This document shows positions 6,119 through 6,953 of a stretch of DNA of 6,953 nucleotides, piece by piece. The notes beneath the pieces are model-generated. The model ran no database searches. It was not told where the DNA came from and was given only the letters and a program-made list of their open reading frames with translations. The translations under genes were made by a program, and so were the position numbers. The first letter of the stretch is position 1. Every line of letters starts with the position of its first letter. The stretch comes from PALSA-1004 sp046596405 (lineage in GTDB: Bacteria > Pseudomonadota > Gammaproteobacteria > Burkholderiales > SG8-41): contig JBKJMN010000243.1 in NCBI GenBank assembly GCA_046596405.1, forward strand, positions 1 through 6,953, read 5' to 3'.

Positions 6119-6376
6119 TCACTCCAGTGGATCGATTGATTTCAGCGGTTGCTTGCTTTGCGCCAGAGACCAGTCCGTCAAGAGCTCTAGCTTATGCAAA
6201 GCATACCACTCCATTACCAAATTTTGGGCGCGTCGTGGAAACGTACCCGTCACTGTCCCCGACTCGATCTCGACAGTGATTTCAAACTCGGCTTACTCTG
6301 CGTGAAAATGTGGTGGCGCATGATCCTTGTAGTACATGTAGATCACAATTCCGAGAAAGCGACAGAGTTCCGGCAT
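6119..6376 (-). pseudogene. DUF4160 domain gene interrupted by an in-frame TAA
   Basis: Reading from ATG 6376 gives MPELCRFLGIVIYMYYKDHA, then PPHFHAE and a TAA (6295-6293) at codon 28. The same frame then continues without any shift for 57 more codons: AEFEITVEIESGTVTGTFPR, then the domain's typical end WYALHKLELLTDWSLAQ, closing at TGA 6121-6119. The N-terminal 'RF.GI.IYMYY.DH.PPHFHA.Y' pattern and the C-terminal 'W...H..EL...W' are the full DUF4160 family, about 84 residues. In the family the residue at the stop is usually Tyr, so a single change of TAC or TAT to TAA explains it. The truncated product would be 27 residues. No good downstream restart is visible. There is no clear Shine-Dalgarno before the ATG. 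A sequencing error is the main alternative. Confidence 0.85.
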
Positions 6377-6391
6377 GGTCGATTTGTTATC

Positions 6392-6398
6392 GTTTAAC
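6392..6398 (-). other. GTTAAAC core-site-like box upstream of the DUF4160 gene
   Basis: On the minus strand, ACGTTAAACG holds GTTAAAC, a perfect fit to the attC core GTTRRRY. It lies 15 nt before the DUF4160 ATG, the usual distance between a cassette boundary and its first codon. It is the reverse complement of the GTTTAAC box at the end of the DUF2442 gene, so the two boxes bracket the DUF4160-DUF2442 pair. I do not see a convincing partner box or stem structure between it and brnA. A 7-bp match alone can be chance. Confidence 0.3.
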
Positions 6399-6415
6399 GT
6401 AGAGCCCACCGGCGT

Positions 6416-6457
6416 GAACCGGCTTCACAGCGCACGTCCGTGTGCGGCGCCGGGTTC
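6416..6457 (-). other. Long imperfect stem-loop just after brnA
   Basis: GAACC (6416-6420) pairs with GGTTC (6453-6457), GGC (6421-6423) with GCC (6449-6451), and CGCAC (6431-6435) with GTGCG (6442-6446), around a 6-nt loop. It begins 4 nt past the brnA stop codon. No T-run follows in the direction of transcription, so it is not a standard intrinsic terminator. It could attenuate read-through from brnTA into the DUF4160 gene or be part of a cassette end. Confidence 0.4.
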
Positions 6458-6461
6458 GCAC

Positions 6462-6713
6462 TCAACCGTGCGCCGCGAGCTCTTCACGCACAATCTTGCG
6501 CACGAGCTCCTGCGTTACCGGCCGCTCCGTGAGTCCCAAGTGCGCCTTCAGAGCTTCGTTGATCAGGGTCTGATAGCCTTTGCCGGTTTTCTCGGACTGG
6601 GCCTTGAATCGGCTAACAATTGTGTCGTCCACGTAGATGGTGATACGCGTCTTCCCTGTGTTGGAAATCACCGCTCCTCGCTTGCCTTTGGAGAAGCCAT
6701 ATACTTTTTTCAT
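6462..6713 (-). CDS. brnA: BrnA-type antitoxin (ribbon-helix-helix)
   Basis: An 83-residue protein. KTRITIYVDDTIVSRFKAQS (21-40), followed by EKTGKGYQTLINEALKAHLG (41-60), is the BrnA ribbon-helix-helix domain, with the characteristic 'GKGYQT.IN.AL' segment. The C-terminal helix VTQELVRKIVREELAAHG (66-83) is the usual toxin-binding tail. BrnA neutralises the ribonuclease BrnT and, with it, represses the shared promoter (known from Brucella abortus brnTA). The start at 6713 (MKKVYGFSKG) is chosen over an upstream in-frame ATG at 6767 because GGAG lies 5 nt before it (6719-6722) and the extra 18 residues are codons of brnT in another frame. It overlaps the brnT reading frame by 101 nt, much more than the few bases usual in this pair. 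Confidence 0.9.
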   Translation of the reverse strand: MKKVYGFSKGKRGAVISNTGKTRITIYVDDTIVSRFKAQSEKTGKGYQTLINEALKAHLGLTERPVTQELVRKIVREELAAHG

Positions 6714-6953
6714 AGTTTCTCCGCTCTCTTGGATCAGCCTTCCGCACAGAGATAATTCGCGATCCACCGCGTCGAGGCGTGTGAATCACGATCATCAGCG
6801 ACCCGAACGTGTTCATTCCAATGGTGACAAAACGTTGCCCTCCTTCGGCGGTGCCGTCCTCGACAGTAAGCGCGAGTGGGTCGTTCAGCACTCCATCAAC
6901 ATCGGAAAGCGATACGCCGTGCTTCCTTGTGTTTGCAACGTCTTTGTTCGGAT
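6613..6953 (-). CDS. brnT: BrnT-type ribonuclease toxin (5' partial, C-terminally extended frame)
   Basis: The frame enters from the right edge: PNKDVANTRKHGVSLSDVDG, then VLNDPLALTVED, EGGQRFVTIGMNTFGSLMIV, and RIISVRKADPRERRNYE. This is the whole BrnT (RelE-fold ribonuclease) pattern 'DP.K...N..KHGVSF..A..VF.DPLAL..', 'GE.R...IG....G..LVVV.T' and 'RIISAR.A...ER..YE'. Only about five or six N-terminal residues seem to be missing. BrnT cleaves RNA and halts translation until bound by BrnA. The GTG at 6891 is internal to the domain, not the start. Family members end a few residues after 'RRxYE'; here no stop follows and the frame runs 30 or so codons into brnA before TAG 6615-6613. The added tail (KSIWLLQRQARSG and onward) is simply brnA read in another frame. 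Whether the tail spoils toxin activity is unknown. Confidence 0.88.
   Translation of the reverse strand, partial: PNKDVANTRKHGVSLSDVDGVLNDPLALTVEDGTAEGGQRFVTIGMNTFGSLMIVIHTPRRGGSRIISVRKADPRERRNYEKSIWLLQRQARSGDFQHREDAYHHLRGRHNC

Noticed and set aside
6416..6457. Group II intron domain V-like hairpin
   Set aside because: It superficially resembles GAGC...GTTC hairpins, but lacks the conserved AGC/GAAA-type features and there is no reverse-transcriptase gene nearby.
6399..6462. Complete attC site between brnA and the GTTAAAC box
   Set aside because: There is no RYYYAAC box after the brnA stop (only ...GCGAAC) and the possible stems are grossly asymmetric; only the GTTAAAC half fits.
6375..6755. 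Plus-strand open frame of 126 residues opposite brnTA
   Set aside because: It is antisense to well-recognised brnA and brnT, with no family resemblance.

Overview
The window looks like a chromosomal piece of a high-GC proteobacterium, most likely a betaproteobacterium of the Burkholderiales type. The pointers are the C-terminus of a Bug/TctC-type tripartite-tricarboxylate-transporter binding protein at the left edge, a DadA-like FAD oxidoreductase, an enoyl-CoA hydratase, and strongly GC-biased third codon positions. The taxonomic call is an inference from gene content; there is no rRNA or other marker here.

Layout. Bases 2-109 (+) are the end of a Bug-type solute receptor gene. Bases 110-513 hold no gene. 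They contain an AT-richer repeat region built from a heptamer (C[A/G]C[A/G]GAT or its complement) recurring every 10 bp. Three units point one way (136-302) and four point the other way (331-488), and the right half is a tandem repeat with an exact 36-bp period. A TTG-started DadA-type oxidoreductase follows (514-1773, +), ending 4 bp from the tail of the next, convergent gene.

From 1778 to 5753 every gene is on the minus strand. In transcription order (right to left) they are a small dimeric alpha/beta-barrel protein (5400-5753), translationally coupled to an exported HExxH metalloprotease-like protein (4717-5400), an enoyl-CoA hydratase (3717-4499), an exported metallo-beta-lactamase-fold hydrolase (2305-3585), and an exported PRC-barrel protein (1778-2167). 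The last three are separated by 130-220 bp gaps, so they may be separate units.

The right end (5817-6953) is a different, accessory-looking block with visibly lower GC, also on the minus strand. It holds a brnT-brnA type II toxin-antitoxin pair (brnT cut by the window edge) and then a DUF4160-DUF2442 pair. The DUF4160 gene was recovered by reading through a single in-frame TAA at codon 28, so it is a recent-looking pseudogene. The DUF2442 stop codon lies inside a GTTTAAC box that begins an imperfect 64-bp hairpin with two same-side bulges, resembling an integron attC site. A matching GTTAAAC box lies 15 bp before the DUF4160 start. The two pairs could therefore be (decayed) gene cassettes, but the second core box of the candidate site is off-consensus and no integrase is in the window, so this is a hypothesis.

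Most noteworthy points: the candidate cassette boundaries, the nonsense-mutated DUF4160 gene, the BrnT reading frame running about 100 nt into brnA, and the helically phased 36-bp repeat array.
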